64,000 nucleotides of DNA. Origin: Dendrosporobacter quercicolus. GTDB lineage: Bacteria > Bacillota > Negativicutes > DSM-1736 > Dendrosporobacteraceae. The notes under the pieces are model-generated. The model saw only the letters and a list, made by a program, of their open reading frames with translations. It made no database searches and had not been told where the DNA came from. Position numbers and translations under genes: made by a program. Shown in pieces: positions 1 to 8,961 of the stretch (positions are counted from its first letter, which is position 1; each line of letters starts with the position of its first letter). Location of the stretch: positions 62,001 to 126,000 of the forward strand of contig NZ_FNHB01000007.1 in the NCBI RefSeq assembly GCF_900104455.1, given 5' to 3'.

Positions 1-2
1 AT

Positions 3-827
3 GATAAAAAGCAAATTGACATACTGGGACTTATCCCCCTCTATGATATGTTTTTTCGAGGTGATATGAAAGAAATTAAACGAGTACTTCAGAGGTTTGA
101 TATTAATGTAAATAGTTTTTTTACTGGAGATTGCTCGGTTGATAAGGTACAACAAATGTTTCATAGTGACCTTATTATTTCAATGTCTAATTTGATTGGG
201 AAAAAAACAATAAACAAACTTAAAAAAGTTACTCAAGCATTAACCCATCAGTTCAGTATTGCCCCAATAGGGTTTGACTACACTAAAGAATTTTTTCTAA
301 AAATAGGCTCACTGTTGAATGTTGACCGAGAACTAATTAAATCAGTATTGGAAGAGGAAGAATTAAAAGCAAGAAAACAGATGTTACGAGGGTTTGACTT
401 TTCGAAGGTAATGTTTACATCAGGAAGAGTTGCAATAATCGGCGAACCTTCCAGGACAATAGCACTTACAAATTTTTTGTTAAATGAGTTGGGTATGAAG
501 TCGGTAATTATTGCTTTTACCTCAAAAGTTCAAGAGTATGAGCTTGAAATACTAGATCAAATTCTCAAAGTACGTGACAATAGAGCAACTGTCTTGATTA
601 AAGAGGACAATTATTTGATACGCCAATTGTTGTCTGAAACAAAGCCTAATCTTGTTTTTGGGAGAAGTATTGATCGTTTGAAAGATTTGAAAAAAACAGC
701 ACACATCACGTGGCAGTTTCCGGCTACTAATCGATTGGTCATCTATGATAAACCTTACTTAGGATTCACTGGTACTGTGTCAATTGTAGATGACATTGTA
801 AATGCATTTTCTAGCTTATGGTATTAA
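3..827 (+). CDS. Nitrogenase component 1-like protein, C-terminal part (5' truncated by window edge)
   Basis: The reading frame is open to the left edge, so the gene starts outside the window and only the last 274 residues are visible. The first residues (ILGLIPLYDMFFRGDMKEIK) match the region of NifD/K/E/N and BchN/B-type proteins where a Gly-Leu-Ile-Pro strand leads to a Gly-Asp...Glu-Ile-Lys helix. The end (RLVIYDKPYLGFTGTVSIVD) matches the usual C-terminal Pro-x-x-Gly-(Tyr/Phe)-x-Gly segment. Members of this superfamily form the cofactor- or substrate-binding half of two-component ATP-dependent reductases or act as cofactor scaffolds. The ligand cysteines normally sit in the missing half, so the subtype (NifK/E/N-like or another nitrogenase-like reductase) cannot be set. 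The reductase partner (NifH-like) is not in the window. It leads a co-directional AT-rich cluster. Confidence 0.75.
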   Translation, partial: DKKQIDILGLIPLYDMFFRGDMKEIKRVLQRFDINVNSFFTGDCSVDKVQQMFHSDLIISMSNLIGKKTINKLKKVTQALTHQFSIAPIGFDYTKEFFLKIGSLLNVDRELIKSVLEEEELKARKQMLRGFDFSKVMFTSGRVAIIGEPSRTIALTNFLLNELGMKSVIIAFTSKVQEYELEILDQILKVRDNRATVLIKEDNYLIRQLLSETKPNLVFGRSIDRLKDLKKTAHITWQFPATNRLVIYDKPYLGFTGTVSIVDDIVNAFSSLWY

Positions 828-871
828 AATGGTGGCTTAAGTTTGTTATAACAAATTTAGGGAGTGAGCGT

Positions 872-1708
872 ATGGTAAATGAAATTAAGTCTAGTAAATT
901 AAGTAATCAATACTTTTGGAAAGAAAATTTTGAAACTTTTGAGAATGAGGAAGCACTTAAGTATCATTATGGTGTAACACAATATCCATTTAACTTTTCT
1001 TTATATGACAAACTCGTAGAAAAAATAATAGATCCAATTCTATCGGAAAAAAAACAATTGCAAATTCTTGATGCAGGAGGAGGAACTGGTAAATGGTCAG
1101 TCTATTTTGCTAAAAAGGGACATCAAGTTACTTTAATAGATGTAGCAGAACCTATGTTGAAAGTGGCACGAGAAGTTGTTGAAAAAGAGAAATTGCTAAA
1201 CAAAATTGTTATAGAAAAGGGTGATATAGTCCATTTATCGTATAAAGATCAAAGTTACGAATTCGTTTTTAGTGATAGAAATCCTATCTCGCACTGTGGA
1301 CAAAAAGAAAATTCTTATCAATCTATAAGAGAACTTTATCGAGTCTTACGGAAGGATGGTATTATTTTTGGATGTGTATTGAATAGAATGAGAAAAGTTG
1401 CACAATTAGCGATGGAGTTAGATTTGGATAGAGCGCTCCAACTTACAAAGGAGGGAGACTTGCAGCGCGGTCAAAATGATTTTTCCCATTACTATTTAGC
1501 GGATGAACTCAAAGCCATTTTGCTTGATACAGGTTTTACCGATATAAAAATTTATCCAACCACTGTATTTACTGAGTTTATTCCTAATGCATGGCTTCTA
1601 GATGAAATTCCATTGGAAAAGCTTCTTAAGCTTGAACTATTGGCTAGAGAACGGCCAGATTTAATCAGTTATGGAGTAAGGTTTCATTTTATAGCGCGGA
1701 AAGATTAA
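872..1708 (+). CDS. Class I SAM-dependent methyltransferase
   Basis: This 278-residue protein carries SAM-binding motif I (LDAGGGTGKW, about residues 71-80), the acidic end of strand 2 (VTLIDVAEP) and a post-motif region (YEFVFSDRNPISHCG) typical of UbiE/Methyltransf_11 small-molecule methyltransferases. I place the start at the ATG at 872, which follows a GGGAG site. An upstream in-frame ATG at 818 would overlap the preceding gene and has no clear site. It lies 44 bases after the nitrogenase-like gene and 27 bases before the thiamine enzyme, so it is probably in the same transcript and may methylate a product or cofactor of that pathway. The substrate cannot be read from the sequence. Confidence 0.85.
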   Translation: MVNEIKSSKLSNQYFWKENFETFENEEALKYHYGVTQYPFNFSLYDKLVEKIIDPILSEKKQLQILDAGGGTGKWSVYFAKKGHQVTLIDVAEPMLKVAREVVEKEKLLNKIVIEKGDIVHLSYKDQSYEFVFSDRNPISHCGQKENSYQSIRELYRVLRKDGIIFGCVLNRMRKVAQLAMELDLDRALQLTKEGDLQRGQNDFSHYYLADELKAILLDTGFTDIKIYPTTVFTEFIPNAWLLDEIPLEKLLKLELLARERPDLISYGVRFHFIARKD

Positions 1709-1735
1709 ACTGCAAATTTTCTAAGCGAGGTTAAT

Positions 1736-3505
1736 ATGGCAACTACATTTGAAGATGCATTAGTGGTGGGTATCCTGGATGCTAATATTTCAATGGCAAC
1801 CGGTTATCCTGGCTTTCCAATAACCTCAATATTTGAAAAGGTGATTGAAAGATCCTTTCAAGCTTCAACTAAGATTGTAGCAACTTGGTGTATAAATGAA
1901 TCCGTAGCATTAGGAAATGCTATCGGTGCATGTTTATCTGGTGCACGAAGTGTTGTATTTGTAAAGAATCACGGACTAAATACTATGCAAGACATGCTTA
2001 TCAATTTATCATATTTGGGTACGCGGGCCGGTATGTTGATTATCAGTGCAGATGACATCGGTGTGAAGGCTTCACATAATGAATCGGATAGTAGATTATA
2101 TGGCCCGCTTAACATGATTCCCGTTATTGAACCAGCAACTGTAAAAGATGCTTACCAGTATGTTTCTTACGGCCTAGAAGTAAGTGAAGATTATAAAACA
2201 CCTGTGATCTTACGTATTTGTGGCAGTCAATTACAGCAGATAGGAGAGCTTAATGTAAGATTACAAAAGTCATATACGCCAATGTATAACTTTAAACCAA
2301 AAGATGGAAAATGCTACTACATTGGGCCCGATTATTATCGTCAAATGAAATTTTCAATGATAGAAAGAATTGAGAAAATAAAATCATTAAAAAATAACAA
2401 TTTTAATAATTTTATTTTAGGCAATTGTGATATTGGAATAATATGTAGCGGAAATTCTTATAACAAGGTACTAAAAGTATTTCCTAATGCCAAAATATTC
2501 AAATTGGGTTTAGTGTATCCAATTATCTTAGAGGATCTAGAACAATTTTTTTCTCATGTTAATGATTTAAAGAAAGTGTGGATTATTGAAGAAACGGAAA
2601 ATTTAATTGAATACCAAATTACAGAGTTTTTGTATAAAAAGACTTTTAAAAATTCTAATTCTCATAGTTTAAAAGAGGTGATAGGAAAAGATTCATTGTC
2701 AAAAGTAGGTGAAATAAGTGAGAAAGAATTAATGAAAATAATTGGTAATATGAATGATGGTGAAAGCTCAGAGAGTACAATTGGACACGAAAACAAGCAG
2801 TTCGTCAAATTATGTCCCGCTTGTCCGGCTAGAGCAATTTTATTAAGTTTAAAACTGTTAAATATAACTGCTATCGGAGATGCTGGTTGTACAGCTTTAG
2901 GCACACTTAATCCCTTTAAATCAGTGCATTGCTGTGTCTGTATGGGAGCAAGTATTCCTATTGCAGCAGGAATTAATCGCATAACTGAAAACAAGGTAGT
3001 CGCATTAATTGGAGACAGTGCTTTTTTTCATAGTGGCATCTTAGGGCTGCTAAATGAAATAGGTCATTCGACTAACCTATTAACTATTATTTTTAACAAT
3101 AAAAATGCAGGAATGACAGGCGGGCAAATTGTTAATATTGGGACTCAAGACTGTGTAAATTCCAGTGATAAAATTAAAACAATTCTTCAAGCTGCCGGAG
3201 TGCTGAAGGAAAATGTTAAAGTAATTAAGGAGAGTCTTAATTTAACAAAAATTAAAAGTCAAATTTCGAAAATGTATCAAGAAAACAAGGGGAGTAAAGT
3301 TTTAATTATTGAAGGTCAGTGTCGCTACAACATTCGTGATATCTCGGATATTGCTATAAAAGTCGGTAATGCAGTAAAAATGATTAAAGGAAGTATGTTG
3401 GACCCAGGATGCTTTGCTTATCAAAAGGTAGACATGAATACGCATAAATTATATACAAAGTATTGTGGAAACTGTCGAATATGCGAAATTTTAGTCAACA
3501 AATAA
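1736..3505 (+). CDS. Indolepyruvate:ferredoxin oxidoreductase alpha-like TPP enzyme with shortened Fe-S tail
   Basis: This 589-residue protein has the IorA layout: an N-terminal pyruvate-oxidoreductase-like domain (GYPGFPITSIFEKV near residue 21), a central domain, and a C-terminal thiamine pyrophosphate domain with GDSAFFHSG near residue 426 followed by NNKNAGMTGGQ. The IorA signature CPGCPHR appears as CPACPAR. IorA proteins oxidatively decarboxylate aryl 2-oxoacids to acyl-CoA and reduce ferredoxin together with an IorB subunit, which is absent here. Full IorA ends in a two-cluster ferredoxin domain. Here only a short tail remains, with Cys at about 559, 577, 580 and 583, enough for at most one cluster. 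Reduced ferredoxin from this enzyme could in principle feed the neighbouring nitrogenase-like protein; that is inference. Start ATG 1736 follows AGCGAGG. Confidence 0.82.
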   Translation: MATTFEDALVVGILDANISMATGYPGFPITSIFEKVIERSFQASTKIVATWCINESVALGNAIGACLSGARSVVFVKNHGLNTMQDMLINLSYLGTRAGMLIISADDIGVKASHNESDSRLYGPLNMIPVIEPATVKDAYQYVSYGLEVSEDYKTPVILRICGSQLQQIGELNVRLQKSYTPMYNFKPKDGKCYYIGPDYYRQMKFSMIERIEKIKSLKNNNFNNFILGNCDIGIICSGNSYNKVLKVFPNAKIFKLGLVYPIILEDLEQFFSHVNDLKKVWIIEETENLIEYQITEFLYKKTFKNSNSHSLKEVIGKDSLSKVGEISEKELMKIIGNMNDGESSESTIGHENKQFVKLCPACPARAILLSLKLLNITAIGDAGCTALGTLNPFKSVHCCVCMGASIPIAAGINRITENKVVALIGDSAFFHSGILGLLNEIGHSTNLLTIIFNNKNAGMTGGQIVNIGTQDCVNSSDKIKTILQAAGVLKENVKVIKESLNLTKIKSQISKMYQENKGSKVLIIEGQCRYNIRDISDIAIKVGNAVKMIKGSMLDPGCFAYQKVDMNTHKLYTKYCGNCRICEILVNK

Positions 3506-3806
3506 ACGATCATGTTTTCGATTTGTGTCATTCATATTGTAAATATGGTTTGGTTAGCCGAAATCTTTGATTTCACACATGAGAGGAGGCATATCTGTAT
3601 TTGCTATATTCCTATAGTAATAAACCATTTTACAACTTAAAGAGCGTCTTATTCAGGTAATGAAAAATATTTTTAACCAATTACAAAAAATATCAGGGGC
3701 GTTAATCATAGGGATTTTATTTAAATGCTGACACGGCAACGAAAAATGGATTTTCATGTAAAAAACAATAAGTTTTACAAAATCCAAAATCAATGGAGGG
3801 TAAATA
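3506..3806. other. AT-rich intergenic gap with no gene recognised
   Basis: About 300 bases separate the IorA-like and TrpB-like genes. I see no convincing ORF, structured RNA or strong terminator. An AGGAGG-like string near 3583 is followed only by a few codons before a stop. A promoter for the TrpB-like gene may lie here, but no clear -35/-10 pair stands out against the AT background. Confidence 0.4.
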
Positions 3807-5021
3807 ATGAGTAATAATCCACAAATACCTAGCTACTGGTACAATTTGAAATTTGATCAGGGTATCAATTTGGATCCAGTAAAACCTCAATTTGATGATT
3901 CGTATATGCGTTCTCAAAGCTTACTACTTGAAAGTGACCAATCATATGTAAAGATTCCTGATCCAGTAATGAGATTATATGAGCAGTATCGAGCAACTCC
4001 ACTAAAACGTGCGATATATTTTGAGAAAGCCATTAATGCTAAAAGCAAAATTTACTATAAGTTTGAAGGACAAAATGCATCTGGAAGCCATAAACTGAAT
4101 GGTGCAATACCCCAAGCACATTATAGCAAAATTGACGGTTTTGAAGAAATATGTACAGCTACGGGCGCCGGACAATGGGGAACTGCCGTAGCATATGCAG
4201 CACAAAAGTTTGAGCTAGCATGTACTGTTTTTATGACAGGATCAACCTATGATAGAATGCCGCAGAGAATTGCTTTAATGGAAATGTTAGGGGCCAAAGT
4301 AATCAGGAGTCCAATAAAGGAACCCAGTAATGAATATACAAGGAATGATCCCGGGAGTATGGCCTTAGCAACGAGTGATGCAATCCAATATGCAATTAAC
4401 AACAAACAAACTAGCAAAATATCTCATGTGTATGGGATGGTGATGCATCAAACCTTAATTGGTTTAGAAGCTATAAGACAGATGGAGGAAATTGGGGAGT
4501 TTCCGGACGTAGTTATTGGTTGTAAAGGTGGAGGTACAAATTTCGGGGGAATAACTCTTCCGTTTTTAAAATACAAAATGGAAGGTAAAAAAGATATAAC
4601 ATTTATCGCCGTTGAGCCTGTGGAAAACCCTACGCTTACAAAAGGGGAGTACATGTATGACTATGTCGATTTCAATAAATTAGCTCCGGAAACAAAGATG
4701 TACACATTAGGGCACTTCCATATACCAGATCCAATTTATGCAGGGGGATTAAGATATCATGGTTTTGATCCTTTGCTTAGTAAACTTTTTAATGTTGGGT
4801 TAATTACTGCTAAAGCTTATAATCAGCAAGAAGTTATTAGGGCTGGCAAGGAGTTTTATCAAAGCGAGGGAATACTTCCTGCTCCGGAATCGTCTTATGC
4901 TATTTGCGCCGCAATTGAAGAGGCATTGAAGAATACGGATGAGAATAAGACGATATTAATTTGTATAAGCGGCCATGGTCATTATGATATTCAAAGTTTT
5001 GCTGAAGGTTTAAAGGGATAA
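3807..5021 (+). CDS. TrpB2-like PLP-dependent beta-replacement enzyme lacking the catalytic Glu
   Basis: This 404-residue fold-type II PLP protein resembles the TrpB2 branch of tryptophan synthase beta. It has the PLP lysine in GSHKLNGA (Lys96), the phosphate-binding loop GCKGGGTNFGG, PAPESSYA near residue 356 and ISGHGHYD near the end; the Trp in GAGQWGTA and the His in GHGHYD are TrpB2 traits. In TrpB the residue before TGAGQ is the catalytic Glu that activates indole. Here it is Ala118 (CTATGAGQ). The true TrpB at 15229 in this window keeps Lys87 and Glu109, so this paralogue probably uses another nucleophile, acts as a deaminase, or has a different substrate. Start ATG 3807 follows TGGAGGG. 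Its metabolic neighbours, not trpA, accompany it. Confidence 0.85.
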   Translation: MSNNPQIPSYWYNLKFDQGINLDPVKPQFDDSYMRSQSLLLESDQSYVKIPDPVMRLYEQYRATPLKRAIYFEKAINAKSKIYYKFEGQNASGSHKLNGAIPQAHYSKIDGFEEICTATGAGQWGTAVAYAAQKFELACTVFMTGSTYDRMPQRIALMEMLGAKVIRSPIKEPSNEYTRNDPGSMALATSDAIQYAINNKQTSKISHVYGMVMHQTLIGLEAIRQMEEIGEFPDVVIGCKGGGTNFGGITLPFLKYKMEGKKDITFIAVEPVENPTLTKGEYMYDYVDFNKLAPETKMYTLGHFHIPDPIYAGGLRYHGFDPLLSKLFNVGLITAKAYNQQEVIRAGKEFYQSEGILPAPESSYAICAAIEEALKNTDENKTILICISGHGHYDIQSFAEGLKG

Positions 5022-5290
5022 ATTAAGTGTTTTTATGCCACTTTATGTTTTAGGAAATGGTGGTGGGCAAGCGATGCGGGGAAAAGAACAAGCTATATGG
5101 TGTTTCTTATATTCAATATTTTAAGCAAAGATTGGTGAGTGAAACCTGAACCAGAGTGTATATTAAGCAAAGAAAACAGAGCTTTTTATTTATTGGTAAA
5201 TATCTATTCGAAATAAATTCGTAGCTCCGCGTCGGCAGGTCTATTTTACTGTAGGGTTTTTAATATATAGGATGAGGGAGGGTAATAAGA

Positions 5291-6214
5291 GTGCCGACTA
5301 TTGGTGGTGATTTATACGCTATATTAGCCGCTTTTATATGGGGGCTTAATTATCCGCTTGTAAAACTAGTACTTTTATCTATTCGAGAAACTGATTTTTT
5401 GTTAATTAGATTTACTTCAACTGTTATTTTGCTTGTTATTTATTTGGTAATTGTTAAAGAAAACTTCAAAGTTGAGAAACAATACTATTTTCGCATATTG
5501 TTGTTAGGTACATTAGGAGTGGGCGTTTACAATATTGTTTGGACACACGGTATACACAATACTACTGCTGCCAATGCAGCCTTGCTAATTTCGACATCAC
5601 CAATATTCACTGGAATTTATGCGGTCATTACCAGAGAAGAGAAAGTCAGCCTTAGCAGGTGGATAGGAACTTTACTCGCCTTTTTTGGTATATATTTAAT
5701 AATAAAATGGACACCAGGAACTCAATTTAGCTTTAGTTCAAATTCCTTTATTGGAAATATTTTAATCCTATTAGGATCAATTTTATTTTCATTATATTCA
5801 ATTGTCGCGAAGCCACTTCTGGTTTGTTATTCTCCTACAAAAGTAACAGCACTCGCGATGGTAAGCGGATTACCTATTTTGATTATATACAGTATTTTAC
5901 AAGGTGAAATTTTAAGTTACTCGGTATTTGAAACTCGAATTTGGTTGGAAATGGCATATATTATTGTTTTTGGAACAATAATTGCTTTTGTGCTTTGGTA
6001 TAAGGGTATAAAACAGACAAGTCCTGTTAAAACTGTTTTTTTTCACTACATAGTTCCCGTAATGAGTATGGTATTTGGTGCAATCATTCTTGGTGAAAAA
6101 GTGCTGGAGGGACAGATTATAGGTGCAGCATTTGTATTTTTGGGACTTCTGGCTGTAAAATGTGATTTTCAAAGGGTTACACGCTGGGTAATAACGCAGA
6201 AAAGTAGATTTTGA
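5291..6214 (+). CDS. EamA/DMT-family membrane transporter
   Basis: This 307-residue protein is built of about ten hydrophobic segments in two similar halves, the layout of drug/metabolite (EamA) transporters. The first half opens with LAAFIWGLNYPLVK, a common start of EamA repeat 1, and the second with ILLGSILFSLYSIVAKPLL. Such proteins export amino acids and small metabolites across the cytoplasmic membrane. The GTG start at 5291 follows GAGGGAGG. It is co-directional with the TrpB2-like gene and the DUF2284 gene, so it may export the cluster product or an intermediate. Substrate specificity cannot be inferred. Confidence 0.85.
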   Translation: MPTIGGDLYAILAAFIWGLNYPLVKLVLLSIRETDFLLIRFTSTVILLVIYLVIVKENFKVEKQYYFRILLLGTLGVGVYNIVWTHGIHNTTAANAALLISTSPIFTGIYAVITREEKVSLSRWIGTLLAFFGIYLIIKWTPGTQFSFSSNSFIGNILILLGSILFSLYSIVAKPLLVCYSPTKVTALAMVSGLPILIIYSILQGEILSYSVFETRIWLEMAYIIVFGTIIAFVLWYKGIKQTSPVKTVFFHYIVPVMSMVFGAIILGEKVLEGQIIGAAFVFLGLLAVKCDFQRVTRWVITQKSRF

Positions 6215-6238
6215 TTTTAAAAAAAGAGGGTGTCTCAT

Positions 6239-6769
6239 TTGTTTAATCATTCTTATTTGGAAGAAATTTTTATAAAATATGGGTTTGAAGGCTTCAAATG
6301 GATAAACCCAAAAGAAATAATAGTTGCTCAATGGGTTCGAATGAAGTGTATTTTCGGGTGTCCAACCAAAACTGCCTGTTGTCCTCCCAATACTCCTACA
6401 GTTGAAATATGTAAAAGCTTTTTGCAAGAATATGACATAGGAGTGATATTTCATATACCAAAAATCGTTACTCCTGAGTTTCGACATGAGTGGTCTAGAG
6501 AGGTGAATTTAAAACTTTTTGAGTTAGAGCGCGAGACATTTATTGCCGGATATGAGAAAGCTTTTGCGATTTTTATGGATTCATGTCATATCTGCGCCAA
6601 TTGTCGTAAGGAAAGGTTTTCATGTGCCAATCCAAGTAAAGCCCGTCCCAGTCCTGAAGCTATGGCGATAGATGTTGTTAGAACTGCAAGGCAATACGGT
6701 TTTCCTATTGACGTTTTACCAGATTATTCTTCGGTAATGAATCGTTATGCATTCTTATTGTTAGAGTGA
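6239..6769 (+). CDS. DUF2284 Cys-rich putative metal-binding protein
   Basis: This protein of about 176 residues matches DUF2284, a family of small predicted metal-binding proteins. It has an N-terminal motif with CIFGCPTKTACCPPNTP and a C-terminal group CHICANCRKERFSC, giving eight cysteines in pairs suited to Fe-S or Zn binding. The function of the family is unknown. The TTG at 6239 sits about eight bases after AAAGAGG and is my preferred start; a GTG at 6230 is in frame but almost touches that site. It starts 24 bases after the transporter gene. In this cluster it may carry electrons or metal for the nitrogenase-like or 2-oxoacid oxidoreductase proteins, which is inference from position only. 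Confidence 0.8.
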   Translation: MFNHSYLEEIFIKYGFEGFKWINPKEIIVAQWVRMKCIFGCPTKTACCPPNTPTVEICKSFLQEYDIGVIFHIPKIVTPEFRHEWSREVNLKLFELERETFIAGYEKAFAIFMDSCHICANCRKERFSCANPSKARPSPEAMAIDVVRTARQYGFPIDVLPDYSSVMNRYAFLLLE

Positions 6770-6800
6770 TGAATATAGAAAAGCATATGATAGGATGTAG

Positions 6801-7292
6801 ATGGTTGTGGATACTGAGATAAGAAAGATAGGGGAGCAAGAATTAAGTAATGTTGTAAATATCCTTCGGGTTTCATTTAATACAGTAGCTGCTGAATTTA
6901 ATCTCACGAAGGAAAATGCAGCTACGAATGCTGCATTTATTGAGATTCATGACTTGCTGGAAATGAAAAAAAAAGATATTGATATGCTCGGGTTATACCT
7001 TTGTGAAACGCAAATTGGTTTTGTTGCAGTCGAAGAAACAAAACAAAAAACCTATTATATGGAAAAGCTTTCGATTTTACCTAAATATAGACACAAAGGT
7101 TATGGAAAAAAATTAATGGACTATGTTTTTAAATATGTAAAAAGAATGGGGGGAGAAAAAGTAAGTATTGGAATAATTAACCAAAATTATATTTTGAAAA
7201 ATTGGTATTTGGAATATGGCTTTATTGAGAAGACCATTAAAAAATATCCACACCTCTGTTTTGAAGTATGTTTAATGGAAAAGAAAGTTTAG
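6801..7292 (+). CDS. GNAT-family N-acetyltransferase
   Basis: This 163-residue protein has the GNAT core. MEKLSILPKYRHKGYGKKLM holds beta4 and the acetyl-CoA pyrophosphate loop (R-x-x-G-x-G), followed by the beta5/alpha4 segment ILKNWYLEYGFIEKT. Family members transfer acetyl from acetyl-CoA to an amine of a small molecule or protein. Start ATG 6801 lies close behind TAGGATG, 31 bases after the DUF2284 gene. It may acetylate a product of the cluster or give self-protection. The acceptor is unknown. Confidence 0.83.
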   Translation: MVVDTEIRKIGEQELSNVVNILRVSFNTVAAEFNLTKENAATNAAFIEIHDLLEMKKKDIDMLGLYLCETQIGFVAVEETKQKTYYMEKLSILPKYRHKGYGKKLMDYVFKYVKRMGGEKVSIGIINQNYILKNWYLEYGFIEKTIKKYPHLCFEVCLMEKKV

Positions 7293-7362
7293 GCCAAGCA
7301 ATTCTAAAATATTGAAACGTTAATAAAATAACATTATTTTAGGGTGAAGGGGATAGTTTAAT

Positions 7363-8958
7363 TTGGAAAAGCATCGATATTTAATAGATATTAATCCTAA
7401 TAAATTGCAAAAAGAATACCATGATGTGATCATTATAGGAAGTGGTATTGCTGGTATTTATGCTGCGATTAAGATTCCGAAGGAATATGATATCGTCATT
7501 CTTACTAAAAAGACTTTGGACGTAAGTAATTCTGCACTTGCCCAGGGCGGTATAGCTGTTTCTTTGAATAAAGACGACTCACCTAACTTTCATTTAAGAG
7601 ATACTTTATATGCAGGAGCAGGACTTTGCAATGAACGAACTGTAAAGGTGCTCGTAAACGAAGCAAGTGAAAATATTACAAGTCTTTGTAAGTTGGGTGT
7701 GGAGTTTGATAGAAGCCAAAACGGTGGACTCTCACTGACACGTGAAGGCGCCCATAGTAAAAATAGGATTATTCATGCGGGCGATATTACCGGAAAAGTA
7801 GTTTGTGATAAATTGAACTCTATAGTTAAAACTTACCACAATATAAAAATAAAAGAAACAACTTTTGTTTTAGACATCTTAACTGAAAATAACATCTGTA
7901 AAGGTGTTATTGCCTATGATGAAAATAATTCAACTTTTAAGCTATACTTAGCAAATGTTGTAGTTTGTGCAACTGGCGGTTATGGTCAGTTGTATGCTGC
8001 TACAACTAATCCTGAAGTTTCAACTGGAGATGGTGTTTGTTTTGCGTACAGAGCTGGCGCGGAATTAATGAATTTAGAATTAGTTCAATTTCATCCTACA
8101 GCTTTCTATCATCCCGAGAACAAAAATTTTCTCATTTCAGAGGCTGTTCGGGGTGAGGGTGCGCTACTTAAAAATATTAAGGGAATAAGATTTATGCCAG
8201 AGTATCATGAATTTAATGAACTTGCTCCTAGGGACGTGGTTTCCAGAGCTATATTTGAAGAAATGCGAAAAACAGATGTTGAATATGTGTATTTGGATAT
8301 AACCTTTAAAAGTAAAGAGTATCTTGAGAGGCGCTTTCCCAATATATATAAGACGTGCCTTGGCTATGGCGTAGATATGGCAAAAGACTACATACCAGTT
8401 GCGCCTGTCCAGCATTATTGCATGGGTGGAATAAAAACTGACGAATATGGTAGAACCAATATAACCGGTTTTTACTCCTGTGGTGAAGCTGCTTGCAACG
8501 GAATTCACGGGGCTAATAGACTAGCTAGTAATTCGCTTTTGGAAGGGTTGGTTTTTGGCAGTAGGATTGGAAAGGAAATTCCAAATATCTTAAATAATTC
8601 ATTAAAGAAAAAGGACTTTACATTTCGCTATGAGACAAGCAGAGCGCCATTAAATATCGACAAACAAGCAATAAAGAAAGAAATACAAGAAATCATGACA
8701 AAAAACGCTGGTATTGTAAGGGATAGGGATGGACTTTTATTTGCAAAGAAAAAAGTAGATGTATACAGTAACCTGGTTGAGCAAATGACAAATCAGTGTA
8801 TAGATGATTTTGAACTGCAAAATTACGTCCTATTATCTAAACTTGTTTTAGAGTCGGCTTTGGAGCGGGAAGAAAGCCGTGGTGCGCATTTTAGGTCCGA
8901 TTTTCGTGAAACAGATGATAAAAAATGGCGTAAGAATATTATTAAGAAATGGGGTTAA
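7363..8958 (+). CDS. nadB: L-aspartate oxidase (NadB-type flavoprotein)
   Basis: This 531-residue protein has the usual NadB length. It shows the N-terminal FAD dinucleotide motif (IIIGSGIAGIYAA), the NSALAQGGIAV segment, REGAHSKNRIIHAGD, the QFHPTAF motif, PRDVVSRAIFEEM with the catalytic Arg region, and PVAPVQHYCMGGIKTD. NadB oxidises L-aspartate to iminosuccinate, normally for NAD synthesis with NadA and NadC. Neither partner is beside it; instead it is wedged between a GNAT gene and an ammonia-lyase-like gene only three bases downstream. That suggests recruitment of iminosuccinate or a related 2-imino acid to the pathway here, though a household NadB out of context cannot be excluded. The start is TTG at 7363 after AGGGTGAAGGGG. 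Confidence 0.9.
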   Translation: MEKHRYLIDINPNKLQKEYHDVIIIGSGIAGIYAAIKIPKEYDIVILTKKTLDVSNSALAQGGIAVSLNKDDSPNFHLRDTLYAGAGLCNERTVKVLVNEASENITSLCKLGVEFDRSQNGGLSLTREGAHSKNRIIHAGDITGKVVCDKLNSIVKTYHNIKIKETTFVLDILTENNICKGVIAYDENNSTFKLYLANVVVCATGGYGQLYAATTNPEVSTGDGVCFAYRAGAELMNLELVQFHPTAFYHPENKNFLISEAVRGEGALLKNIKGIRFMPEYHEFNELAPRDVVSRAIFEEMRKTDVEYVYLDITFKSKEYLERRFPNIYKTCLGYGVDMAKDYIPVAPVQHYCMGGIKTDEYGRTNITGFYSCGEAACNGIHGANRLASNSLLEGLVFGSRIGKEIPNILNNSLKKKDFTFRYETSRAPLNIDKQAIKKEIQEIMTKNAGIVRDRDGLLFAKKKVDVYSNLVEQMTNQCIDDFELQNYVLLSKLVLESALEREESRGAHFRSDFRETDDKKWRKNIIKKWG

Positions 8959-8961
8959 TAC

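Noticed and set aside
5022-5290. Short regulatory RNA before the EamA gene
   Set aside because: The 268-base gap has no clear stem set, T-run or known riboswitch core.
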